14,501 nt of DNA from Roseiarcus sp050013915 (GTDB lineage: Bacteria; Pseudomonadota; Alphaproteobacteria; Rhizobiales; Beijerinckiaceae), in NCBI GenBank assembly GCA_050013915.1, contig JBEKEI010000124.1:1-14501 (forward strand), given 5' to 3'. Within the stretch, counting starts at the first letter, position 1. The number at the start of each line of letters is the position of its first letter. Shown here in pieces: positions 7,239 through 13,830 of the stretch. The notes under the pieces were generated by a model, which was given only the letters and a program-made list of their open reading frames with translations, had not been told where the DNA came from and made no database searches. Position numbers and translations under genes: made by a program.

Positions 7239-8251
7239 CCGAGGTCCGCCGCTGGGCCAGAAGAATTCGGCGCAGGCTGTCTGGCCGCCGCGACGATCGC
7301 GGCGAGGGCGCCCGGCCGATGCAGGATGCCGATGTGATCGACGTCGGCGACGCGCCGGACCCGGGTCGTCGCCGCGTAGGGCGACAGCGCCGGCTCGTAT
7401 CGGTCGACGTACATCATCTCGTCGTCGTCGCCAACGATCACGTCGATCGGGGCCGCTGTCGCCGCGAAGCCGCGCTTCCAGTCCCAGGGGGCGGCGAAAT
7501 TGGACAGCAGCCGCCAGGAATAGCGCGGCGTGACGAATTTTACCCGGTCGGGCGCGATTGCGAAGGCAATCACGGGCATCGCCTGCGCCCAGTCGACGCC
7601 CAGCCGCGTCAGCAGGCCTATCGCGATGATCCGCGGGACGTCGGCGATCGCCCACCGGCTCGGCCGGCTGGTCGGCGCTGCGGGCCCGAGATACGGCGCG
7701 AGCAGGACGAAGCGGCCGAACAGCTTGCCCATGGGCCCGCTGGCGATCCGCAGGGCGAAACCGCCGCCCGAGGAATGACCGATGAGAATGGGACGCGGCT
7801 CGGGATGGCGGGAACGCAGTTCGGCGACGAGGTCGGCCAGATCGTCGTCGAGCTGGCCGAGATAGCCGACGTCGCCGCGCGTCCCCGACGCGCCGTGGCC
7901 GCGCGCGTCGATCGCCGCCGTCGCCACGCCCGCCCGCGCGAGGGCGCGGGCGACTTCGTTCATCGAGTCCGACGAGGCGGACGACCCGTGGACGAGGATC
8001 GCGAGGCGGTCGGCGGCGCCGTCGACGGCGGGATAGAACCGATAGGCGAGCCAGCTCCCGTCTCGCGCCTGAAATCGGCTGAGCTCCGGCCGCTCGACGG
8101 CGCCGATCTTCATGGCGCCCTCCAGGATCGAGGCGAGGGGCGGCGGGCGCCGCAGCGGCATGGCGAGGAGCGCGACGATGGCGAGCGCGGCGAGGCCGAA
8201 CAGAGACAGCGCCGAGGCGAGCGCGGTGGAAAGCGACGGGACGAGCGACAT
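7235..8251 (-). CDS. membrane-anchored alpha/beta hydrolase (paralogue A)
   Basis: The 338-residue protein has an uncleaved N-terminal hydrophobic anchor (about 8-31), so the catalytic domain probably faces the periplasm. The hydrolase fold shows HGSS (89-92, oxyanion loop), DARGHGASGTRGD (115-127), the nucleophile elbow GHSSGG with Ser160, an acid in VGDDDE (D275-D277) and the catalytic His306 in VDHIG. The lip and cap residues give no substrate; esterase or lysophospholipase-like activity is plausible. AAGGA lies about 10 nt before the ATG. It is closely related to the gene at 8297-9268, which ends 45 nt upstream. The final approximately 12 residues (Pro/Ala/Ser-rich) have no counterpart in the paralogue. 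Its stop overlaps the start of the next gene. Confidence 0.9.
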   Translation of the reverse strand: MSLVPSLSTALASALSLFGLAALAIVALLAMPLRRPPPLASILEGAMKIGAVERPELSRFQARDGSWLAYRFYPAVDGAADRLAILVHGSSASSDSMNEVARALARAGVATAAIDARGHGASGTRGDVGYLGQLDDDLADLVAELRSRHPEPRPILIGHSSGGGFALRIASGPMGKLFGRFVLLAPYLGPAAPTSRPSRWAIADVPRIIAIGLLTRLGVDWAQAMPVIAFAIAPDRVKFVTPRYSWRLLSNFAAPWDWKRGFAATAAPIDVIVGDDDEMMYVDRYEPALSPYAATTRVRRVADVDHIGILHRPGALAAIVAAARQPAPNSSGPAADLG

Positions 8252-8296
8252 GGCGGCGATCCTTCAATGGGAAAGCTTCGGGCGCTTCGGGCGACT

Positions 8297-9268
8297 TTAT
8301 TGCCTGACGGCGGCGACGATCGCGGCGAGCGCGGCGGGTTCGTGCACCACGCCCATGTGATCGACGCCCGGCAGCACCGTCAGATGGACATTGGCGGCGA
8401 AAGGCGCGAGCGCGTCAGGGTAGCGGTCGGCCGCCATCAGCTCGTCCTTTTCGCCGAGGATGACGTCGACGGGCGCCGCCGCGGCGGCGAACGCGCCTGC
8501 CCAGTCCATCGGCGGCCCGAAATTGTTCAGCAGCCGATAGGAGTAGCGCGACGTGCCGGACCTGGTCGCGAAGGCGATCGCCGGCAACGACTGGCCCCAG
8601 TCGAGTCCCACGCGGCTGAGAATGTTCAGCGCGACGATGCGCGGCAGGTCGGGCTCGGCCCAGCGGCCCGGCCCCTCCGCGGGACGATTGGTCGGCGCGA
8701 AATAGCCGAGATAGGGCGCGAGCAGCACAAACCGGTCGAAAACCTTGCCCTCGGGCTCGCCGGCGATCCGCAGCGCGAATCCGCCTCCGGCGGAATGGCC
8801 GACCAGCGCGAGCCGCGCCTCGGGAAAGCGCGGGCGCAGCTCAGCGACGAGGTCGGCGAGATCGTCGTCGAGCTGGCCGATATAGCCGATGTCGCCGCGG
8901 GTTCCCGATCCGCCATGGCCGCGCGCGTCGATCGCAACCGCCGCGACGCCGGCCTCGACGAGCGCTTTCGCGATCGCGTTCATTGCAGTCGAGGAGCCGG
9001 AGGAGCCGTGGACGAGGATCGCCAGCCGGTTGGTCGCGCCGTTGGCGGCGGGATAGAGGCGGTAGACGAGCGAAGCGCCGTCGCGCGCCCGGAACAGGCT
9101 CGGGGCGGGCATGTCGGCGCGGCTGATCGCGGCCGCCCCGTCGTGGATCGAGGCGAGCGCGGGCGGCTCGGACAGCGGCGCGGCGAGCAGGGCGCCGACG
9201 ACGAGGCCGGCGACGCCGGCGGTTTCGAGAGCCCAGCGGATAGGACGAACGGCAGCGAGCGAATCCAT
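8297..9268 (-). CDS. membrane-anchored alpha/beta hydrolase (paralogue B), first gene of the operon
   Basis: The 323-residue protein has the same architecture as the next gene: N-terminal anchor (about 13-31), HGSS (87-90), DARGHGGSGTRGD (114-126), nucleophile Ser159 in GHSAGG, acid D275 in GEKDE and His304 in VDHMG. The two products are nearly identical over GQLDDDLADLVAELR and are alignable throughout; this copy has a short insertion (about 196-200) and lacks the C-terminal extension. It therefore arose by tandem duplication. GAAGGGAG lies 9-10 nt before the ATG. It is the promoter-proximal gene, directly behind the palindrome at 9280-9312, so repression there would control both hydrolases, the membrane protein and the winged-helix regulator. 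The substrate is unknown. Confidence 0.9.
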   Translation of the reverse strand: MDSLAAVRPIRWALETAGVAGLVVGALLAAPLSEPPALASIHDGAAAISRADMPAPSLFRARDGASLVYRLYPAANGATNRLAILVHGSSGSSTAMNAIAKALVEAGVAAVAIDARGHGGSGTRGDIGYIGQLDDDLADLVAELRPRFPEARLALVGHSAGGGFALRIAGEPEGKVFDRFVLLAPYLGYFAPTNRPAEGPGRWAEPDLPRIVALNILSRVGLDWGQSLPAIAFATRSGTSRYSYRLLNNFGPPMDWAGAFAAAAAPVDVILGEKDELMAADRYPDALAPFAANVHLTVLPGVDHMGVVHEPAALAAIVAAVRQ

Positions 9269-9279
9269 GACAATCTCCC

Positions 9280-9312
9280 TTCAGATAACTCTATGCGCCA
9301 GAGTTATCTGAA
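9280..9312 (-). promoter_or_regulatory. perfect 13-bp inverted repeat overlapping the hydrolase-operon promoter (operator candidate)
   Basis: TTCAGATAACTCT at 9280-9292 and its exact reverse complement AGAGTTATCTGAA at 9300-9312 flank a 7-nt spacer. On the minus strand a -35-like TTGACT (complement of 9323-9328) sits 10 nt upstream of the repeat, so the arms would cover the -10 and the transcription start. The downstream arm ends 11 nt before the start codon and touches the ribosome binding site. The A/T-rich arms stand out against 70% GC. A dyad of this size and position fits a dimeric repressor of the winged-helix, TetR or MarR class. It could also form an RNA hairpin in the leader. Confidence 0.65.
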
Positions 9313-9366
9313 ATTATTGTTCAGTCAAGCCGCGCGAGCGGAATCTTTGCCGGACCGAGGGCGGAT

Positions 9367-9386
9367 CGTCACAAAATGGCGTCACA
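9367..9386 (+). repeat. CGTCACA direct repeat upstream of the SARP-like gene
   Basis: CGTCACA occurs at 9367-9373 and 9380-9386, 13 bp start to start. An inverted partial copy, TGTGAC, occurs at 9415-9420, overlapping the candidate -35 of the regulator gene. SARP-type activators bind direct repeats of heptamers near promoters, so this could be an autoregulatory site. The copies are short and chance occurrence is possible. Confidence 0.35.
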
Positions 9387-9411
9387 GAATGCGCCTGCCC
9401 GTCGTCGACGA

Positions 9412-9439
9412 TTGTGTGACGAGGCGATTCTGCTACGAT
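9412..9439 (+). promoter_or_regulatory. candidate promoter of the SARP-like gene
   Basis: TTGTGT (9412-9417), 16-nt spacer, then TACGAT (9434-9439), 27 nt before the start codon. The -35 overlaps the inverted TGTGAC copy. The short leader leaves only a weak GGGTGAT as ribosome binding site. Pattern match only. Confidence 0.35.
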
Positions 9440-9466
9440 CTACGAGCGGCGTCCGGGTGATATGTA

Positions 9467-11461
9467 ATGAATCAGTTCACGAAAATCGTGCGAAGCGGCG
9501 GACCGGACGCCCGGGTGAGACTCGCGTTGCTCGGCCGCGCCCACGCCGCCGATTCGAGCGGACATCCGCTCAAGATCCCGCGCATGGGGCTCACCCTTGC
9601 CGCCTATCTGCTGCTCGAGGGATCGACGATGCGCGCGAGCCGGGAATCGGCGGCGCGCTTCCTCTGGGAAGGGCTCGAGAAGGAGCGCCAGTCGGGCAAT
9701 CTGCGGCAGCTCCTGTTGCGGCTCCGTGGCCTTCAGGCTTCGCTGGGCGTCCGCCTGTTCGACATCGACGACGACGAAATCGCGCTCAAATCCAACGGCG
9801 CCGACATTGACGTGGCAGCGTTCCGGGCCGCCATCCCCGCCGACAGCGAGTCGAGAATCGCGACGATCTGCGAGCGTTATGCCGGCGATCTGCTCGGCGG
9901 CATGCACGAGAACGGCGAGAAGCTCTCGGCCTGGCTGTCGGCCAAGCGCGCCCTGTTGCGCGCCGAATTCGTCGGCGCCGTGCTGCCATTCGTCGAAAGC
10001 CGCGAGGACGACGGCGGCCAGGAGGACCCGAGCGGCGGTCTGAGATTTCATGCGGCGACCCGGCTGATCGCCGTCGAGCCGTTCCAGGAGGCCGGCTACA
10101 GGGCCTTGATGCGCACCTACGCCGCGCGCGGCGACAACGCCGCCGTGCGTCGGCTCTATGAACGCCTCGAGCGGCTGCTCGGCAAGGAACTCGGATGCAG
10201 GCCGTCGCCCGCCACGCGCGACCTCTATCAGACCTTGTCCAATATCGCGCAATTGCCACCCGTGATCGCCGTGCCCCAATTCGAGTCCGAGCCGGGCGCG
10301 CGCATCCCCTCCATCAAGGCCCTGGCGGCGGCCGGCGGCCAGCCGCGGATCGCCATCTTTGCGCCGGGGCCGACCGAAACTTCCGGCCTCGCCCAGGATC
10401 TGGTCAATGATTTCCTGAATGAACTGGCGTCGCGGCTCTCGCAGACGCGATCCCTCGTCGTCACGCTGCCGGGGCCGGCGCCGGGCGCCGTAGGACCGCC
10501 TGCCGTCGCCGACGTCGACTATGCCGTCGAAGTGCGCGCCCGCCGCGGCGGCGCGCCCGGCATGATCGTCCGGCTCGTCGGCATGACGACGCGCGAAATT
10601 CTGTGGGCCGGCGATTTTGAGGGCGCCGATGCGATCGCCGATGCCGTGGCGACAATGGTTCATTCGATCGTCGGCCAGATCGAGAACCGCGAGCTTCAGC
10701 TGCTCGACGCAGGCCCGGACGGCCAGTCCGCCTACCGCCTGTCGATCAAGGGTCAGCGGCTGCTGCGCACGATCGATCTCCCCTCGATCCGGCGCGCGCG
10801 CGCGCTGTTCAAGGCGGCGATCGGCGTCACGGCGAATCACATTCCGGCCCTGGCGGGCATGGCCCACTCCTATGTGCTGGAATGGCTGGTTCGGATGAAT
10901 CCGGAGCCGTCGCTGCTCGACACCGCCGAGCGCATCGCGCGCATGATCCTTTCGATCTCGCCGGACGATTACCGGGGCTTTCACAAGCTGGGCTACGCGC
11001 AGCTGTATTCGAGGAAGTTCGACAAGAGCGTCGAAAATCTGCGGCACAGCATGCGCCTGAATCCAATCGACCTCGATGTGCAGGTCGATCTCGCGGACGC
11101 TCTGATCTCGAACGGCGACGCGCGGGAAGCGATCAGGCTGTTCGCCGAGTCGAAGCAACTCGGCCGGCGGGGCGCCGACAATGATCACTGGATACTCGCA
11201 GGCGGGCTCTATCAGATCGGCGAATACCGGGCGGCGCTCGACGAGATCGCGAATATGCAAAACCCGCTGCCTGCCTTGCGATTGTCCGCCGCCAGCCATG
11301 CCATGCTCGGCGAACGGGTCGCGGCCCAACGGCTGAGGGCGGAGCTCATGGAATATAACCCGGGATTCAAATTGGCGCAGTGGTTGTCGATCATGCCATG
11401 CCGTGACGTCGGCCACGTGCAACAGTACTCTGAAGGGCTCCGGATGGCGGGGTTCGCATGA
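9467..11461 (+). CDS. SARP-like transcriptional regulator: winged helix + BTAD + TPR
   Basis: The 664-residue protein is cytoplasmic. Residues about 15-120 match the winged-helix of SARP/AfsR-type activators (VRLALLGRAHA, AAYLLLEGSTMRASRESAARFLWEG, LRQLLLRLRGLQASLG). About 130-258 is a bacterial transcriptional activation domain (RYAGDLLGG, FQEAGYRALMRTYAARGDNAAVRRLYERLERLLGKELG, PSPATRDLYQTL). About 290-405 resembles the TolB-like/CadC-type middle domain. About 435-640 consists of TPR-like helical repeats (ARALFKAAI, FDKSVENLRHSMRLNPID, AREAIRLFAESK) that probably bind a partner or ligand. There is no receiver domain. SARPs mostly activate specialised-metabolite genes in actinomycetes; long TPR-bearing relatives occur in proteobacteria. 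The stop lies 43 nt before the small peptide of the YcaO/TfuA locus, so control of that locus is the obvious hypothesis. It is divergent from the hydrolase operon. Confidence 0.85.
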   Translation: MNQFTKIVRSGGPDARVRLALLGRAHAADSSGHPLKIPRMGLTLAAYLLLEGSTMRASRESAARFLWEGLEKERQSGNLRQLLLRLRGLQASLGVRLFDIDDDEIALKSNGADIDVAAFRAAIPADSESRIATICERYAGDLLGGMHENGEKLSAWLSAKRALLRAEFVGAVLPFVESREDDGGQEDPSGGLRFHAATRLIAVEPFQEAGYRALMRTYAARGDNAAVRRLYERLERLLGKELGCRPSPATRDLYQTLSNIAQLPPVIAVPQFESEPGARIPSIKALAAAGGQPRIAIFAPGPTETSGLAQDLVNDFLNELASRLSQTRSLVVTLPGPAPGAVGPPAVADVDYAVEVRARRGGAPGMIVRLVGMTTREILWAGDFEGADAIADAVATMVHSIVGQIENRELQLLDAGPDGQSAYRLSIKGQRLLRTIDLPSIRRARALFKAAIGVTANHIPALAGMAHSYVLEWLVRMNPEPSLLDTAERIARMILSISPDDYRGFHKLGYAQLYSRKFDKSVENLRHSMRLNPIDLDVQVDLADALISNGDAREAIRLFAESKQLGRRGADNDHWILAGGLYQIGEYRAALDEIANMQNPLPALRLSAASHAMLGERVAAQRLRAELMEYNPGFKLAQWLSIMPCRDVGHVQQYSEGLRMAGFA

Positions 11462-11466
11462 GGCCG

Positions 11467-11485
11467 GCTGGACGTTGGGTCCGGC
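11467..11485 (+). repeat. hairpin just upstream of the peptide gene
   Basis: GCTGGAC (11467-11473) can pair with GTCCGGC (11479-11485), one G-T wobble, 5-nt loop. It lies in the 43-nt gap between regulator and peptide gene, ending 7 nt before the GGAGG. It could be a processing or stabilising stem that raises peptide expression relative to the regulator, or it may be chance. Confidence 0.28.
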
Positions 11486-11504
11486 TCGAACTGGAGGCTA
11501 TGAA

Positions 11505-11690
11505 ATGACGCGACTGACGATCATGCATTCGAAGACCGACAACAAGACCTGGCTCGTCGATGTCGACGGCGCGGTCGTATCCGAAATCGACAACGACGTC
11601 GTCGCCGGCGAGATCGCCAGCGATTCCGATCGGACGATTGTCGTCGAGGTCAGGGCGCACGCCGCGTCCCACGCGTACCACCCGGCCTAG
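11505..11690 (+). CDS. 61-residue acidic peptide with His-rich tail; candidate RiPP precursor
   Basis: The start is set by GGAGG at 11493-11497, 7 nt before the ATG and the best ribosome binding site of this locus. An overlapping ATG-AAA-TGA at 11500 is too short to matter. The peptide begins MTRLTIMHSK, has an acidic middle (TWLVDVDGAVVSEIDNDVV, 15-33; ten Asp/Glu in all) and ends VEVRAHAASHAYHPA, with His at 52, 56 and 59. It contains no Cys, five Ser and five Thr. I recognise no family. It resembles a precursor in size, position (5 nt before YcaO) and leader-plus-distinct-tail organisation. The core would be the C-terminal part, and the His triad could bind metal before or after modification. 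No Gly-Gly leader cleavage site is present. Alternatively it is a small unmodified partner protein of the enzymes. The gene call is firm; the precursor role is inference. Confidence 0.75.
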   Translation: MTRLTIMHSKTDNKTWLVDVDGAVVSEIDNDVVAGEIASDSDRTIVVEVRAHAASHAYHPA

Positions 11691-11695
11691 TCCTT

Positions 11696-12949
11696 GTGAC
11701 GGCGGCCCGCCGTTTCGCCGGGGCGGCGCCCTTCCCGGGCCGGCCCCTCGAGACGTGCGGTTTCGCCTCCCCCTATCTCGACCGGTCGCGTCCCGCCGAG
11801 GACACCATCGCTGCGATGCGGCCGCGCTTTTCCGAGTTCGGCGTCACCCGCCTCGCCCGGGTCACCGGCCTCGATCACATCGGCATCCCCGTCTGGTCGG
11901 CCGTGCGGCCCAATGCGCGCACCCTCGCCGTTGCCCAAGGCAAGGGCCTGACCGACGCCGCCGCCCAGGCCTCGGCTGCGATGGAGGCGGTCGAGGTCGC
12001 CGTCGCCGAACGGCTCGACCTGCCGCGCCGCGCCGCCTCGGGTCACGCGCTCGCCGCCGAAGGGCGCCTCGCCGACCCGCTGCCGAGCCTGCTGCGCGCC
12101 GGCGCCGTCGCGCCCGAGCCCGGCGAGGTCATCGACTGGTTCGAAGCCTTCGATCTCCTCCGCGGGGCGCCGGTCTGGGTGCCGCTGGAAGCCGTAGAAC
12201 TCGGCAGCGCGCGCGCCCCCGCGCGCTACTGGCAGTCGACCGACGGCCTCGCCTCGGGCAATATTCTCTGGGAGGCCGTGCTGCACGGACTCTGCGAGCG
12301 GATCGAGCGCGATGCGCTCGCGCTGTGGGTCTTGCGCGGCGACGCCGAGATCGCCCCTCATTGCCGCGATCCCGCCGAACTCGGCGACGTCGCGCTCGAC
12401 GGCCTGATCGCGCGCATCGCGGGCGCCGGCATGCAGCTGCGCCTCTTCGACGTCACGAGCGACGTCGGCGTCCCGGTCTTTCTCGCCGTCCTTTCGCCGC
12501 CGCCGACCGGCCAGGAGGCGCTCTGGCGCCATTTCGACCTCTCGGCCGGCAGCGGCTGTCATCCCGATCCTGCGCGCGCCGCGATCCGCGCCGTGACCGA
12601 GGCGGCGCAGACGCGGCTGACGACGATCTCGGCGATCCGCGACGATTTCGATCCTGCGACCTACCAGACCAGGATCGACGCCAGCCTTCTGCCCTATGTG
12701 AGGCTCGCGCCCTCGCGCTCGGCGCCCCGCCCGGCGGCTGCGCCGGTCGAGCGCGCCGCCTACGTCGATTGGCTCGTCGCGCGCCTCGCCGCCGCCGGCG
12801 CGCGTTCGGTGATCGTCGCCACGCTCGAAGCGGCCGACCCGGATTACGCCGTCGCCAAGGTCATCGTCCCGGATCTCGAGAACCCGCCGGGCGATCGCCG
12901 CTTCCGCTACGGCCGGCGCGCGGTGCGCGCAATGACGGCGCGGCGATGA
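11696..12949 (+). CDS. ycaO: YcaO-domain ATP-dependent peptide backbone cyclodehydratase/thioamide synthetase
   Basis: YcaO enzymes use ATP to phosphorylate a peptide-bond oxygen and then add a nucleophile, giving azolines, amidines or, with TfuA, thioamides. The 417-residue protein has the family landmarks: TRLARVTGLDHIGIPV (51-66), AVRPNARTLAVAQGKGL (69-85), the ATP/Mg motif SAAMEAVE (93-100), CERIERDALALW (200-211) and TEAAQTRL with E302, Q305 and R307, then IRDDFDP. The C-terminus is not the PxPxP tail of azoline-forming enzymes, which fits a thioamide-type YcaO. There is no fused E1-like or ocin-ThiF domain and no separate one beside it. Translation starts at GTG 11696, 5 nt after the peptide stop, without a good ribosome binding site, so coupling to the peptide gene is likely. 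The stop overlaps the tfuA start. Confidence 0.9.
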   Translation: MTAARRFAGAAPFPGRPLETCGFASPYLDRSRPAEDTIAAMRPRFSEFGVTRLARVTGLDHIGIPVWSAVRPNARTLAVAQGKGLTDAAAQASAAMEAVEVAVAERLDLPRRAASGHALAAEGRLADPLPSLLRAGAVAPEPGEVIDWFEAFDLLRGAPVWVPLEAVELGSARAPARYWQSTDGLASGNILWEAVLHGLCERIERDALALWVLRGDAEIAPHCRDPAELGDVALDGLIARIAGAGMQLRLFDVTSDVGVPVFLAVLSPPPTGQEALWRHFDLSAGSGCHPDPARAAIRAVTEAAQTRLTTISAIRDDFDPATYQTRIDASLLPYVRLAPSRSAPRPAAAPVERAAYVDWLVARLAAAGARSVIVATLEAADPDYAVAKVIVPDLENPPGDRRFRYGRRAVRAMTARR

Positions 12950-13689
12950 AGGTCCTGTTCGTCGGCCCGACGCTCTACGGCGAAGTCGCCGGCGGCCGGC
13001 TCGATCGCGCGCCCGAACTGCGCTGCCGCGGCCCGGCGCGCCAGGGCGACATCGCCAGAGCCGTGCTCGACGGAGCGACGGCGATCGGCCTGGTCGACGG
13101 CCGCTACGAGGATGTCGCCGCGCCCTGGCACAAGGAGATCCTGTTCGCGCTGCGCTACGGCGTCGCCGTGCTCGGCGGCGCGAGCATCGGGGCCTTGCGC
13201 GCCGTCGAATGCGCGCCGTTCGGCATGATCGGAATCGGCGCGATTTTCGAGGCTTATGCGAGCGGCGCGCGGGTCGACGATTCGGACGTCGCCCAGCTCC
13301 ACGCGCCTGCGGAGCTCGACTATGCGCCGCTCACCGAAGCGCTCGTCAATGTCGAGGCGACGTTCCGCCGCCTCGTCGCGGCCGGGCGGCTGGAGGCGCG
13401 CGCCGGCGACGCCCTGTGCGCCGTCGCGCGCGGCATGTTCTTCAAGTCGCTGACGTTCGAGGCGGTGGCGGAGCGCGCGGGGGCCGGAGCAGCGGAAACG
13501 GCGCGCCTGCTGGCGCTGATCGCCGAGGGCCGGGTCGACGTGAAGCGCGAGGACGCGTGGCTGCTGGTCGCCCGGATGCGGGCGCTGCCGGCCGCCCGGA
13601 GCGCGGCGGCCCCGGCCTGGGCGATGGCGGAACCGCCGGCCTGGCGGAGGTTCCTCGGCAATCTGCGCGCGGCCGATGTTTCGCCATGA
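12946..13689 (+). CDS. tfuA: TfuA-like protein, partner of YcaO
   Basis: TfuA-like proteins, named from the trifolitoxin locus of Rhizobium, accompany YcaO in peptide thioamidation, where they are reported to help deliver sulfur and activate YcaO. The 247-residue product shows the family core: DGRYEDVAAPWHKEILFAL (51-69), GGASIGALRAVE (77-88), FGMIGIGAIFEAY (92-104) and DDSDVAQLH (111-119), followed by helical C-terminal sequence with ARGMFFKSLTFEAV (161-174). The ATG shares bases with the YcaO stop (ATGA, 12946-12949), so the two proteins are probably made in step. No sulfur-carrier gene is next to it. It is the last gene of the unit; a small hairpin follows at 13751-13769. Confidence 0.92.
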   Translation: MKVLFVGPTLYGEVAGGRLDRAPELRCRGPARQGDIARAVLDGATAIGLVDGRYEDVAAPWHKEILFALRYGVAVLGGASIGALRAVECAPFGMIGIGAIFEAYASGARVDDSDVAQLHAPAELDYAPLTEALVNVEATFRRLVAAGRLEARAGDALCAVARGMFFKSLTFEAVAERAGAGAAETARLLALIAEGRVDVKREDAWLLVARMRALPAARSAAAPAWAMAEPPAWRRFLGNLRAADVSP

Positions 13690-13750
13690 CGCGCCGAAGC
13701 GGCGCCGCGCGGAGTCCGCGGGGCTCTTGACCGGGATCGCCGTTCGTGAC

Positions 13751-13769
13751 CCACTCGACCCCGGAGTGG
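13751..13769 (+). terminator. hairpin after tfuA (weak terminator candidate)
   Basis: CCACTC (13751-13756) pairs perfectly with GAGTGG (13764-13769), 7-nt loop, in the 141-nt gap before nagA. An A/T-rich AAAATTGTTTT follows, with its T-run starting about 10 nt after the stem, which is too far for a standard intrinsic terminator. The local A/T richness instead may belong to a nagA promoter. Confidence 0.3.
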
Positions 13770-13830
13770 AGGCAAAATTGTTTTCCATCATGAGCTTAGC
13801 CCCATCGGCGCGAAACCGGCGGCGCCGGTC

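Noticed and set aside
7319..9460. 713-codon plus-strand open frame opposite the two hydrolases
   Set aside because: Shadow of two clear alpha/beta hydrolases. Its apparent internal repeat simply mirrors the tandem duplication on the other strand.
9440..11422. 660-codon minus-strand open frame opposite the SARP-like gene
   Set aside because: The translation has no domain and is Arg/Asp/His-rich; the plus strand holds the recognisable winged-helix, BTAD and TPR protein.
11560..12945. In-frame upstream extension of tfuA through the YcaO region
   Set aside because: This part is YcaO in another frame and is Arg/Pro-rich. The ATG at 12946, overlapping the YcaO stop, gives the normal TfuA N-terminus.
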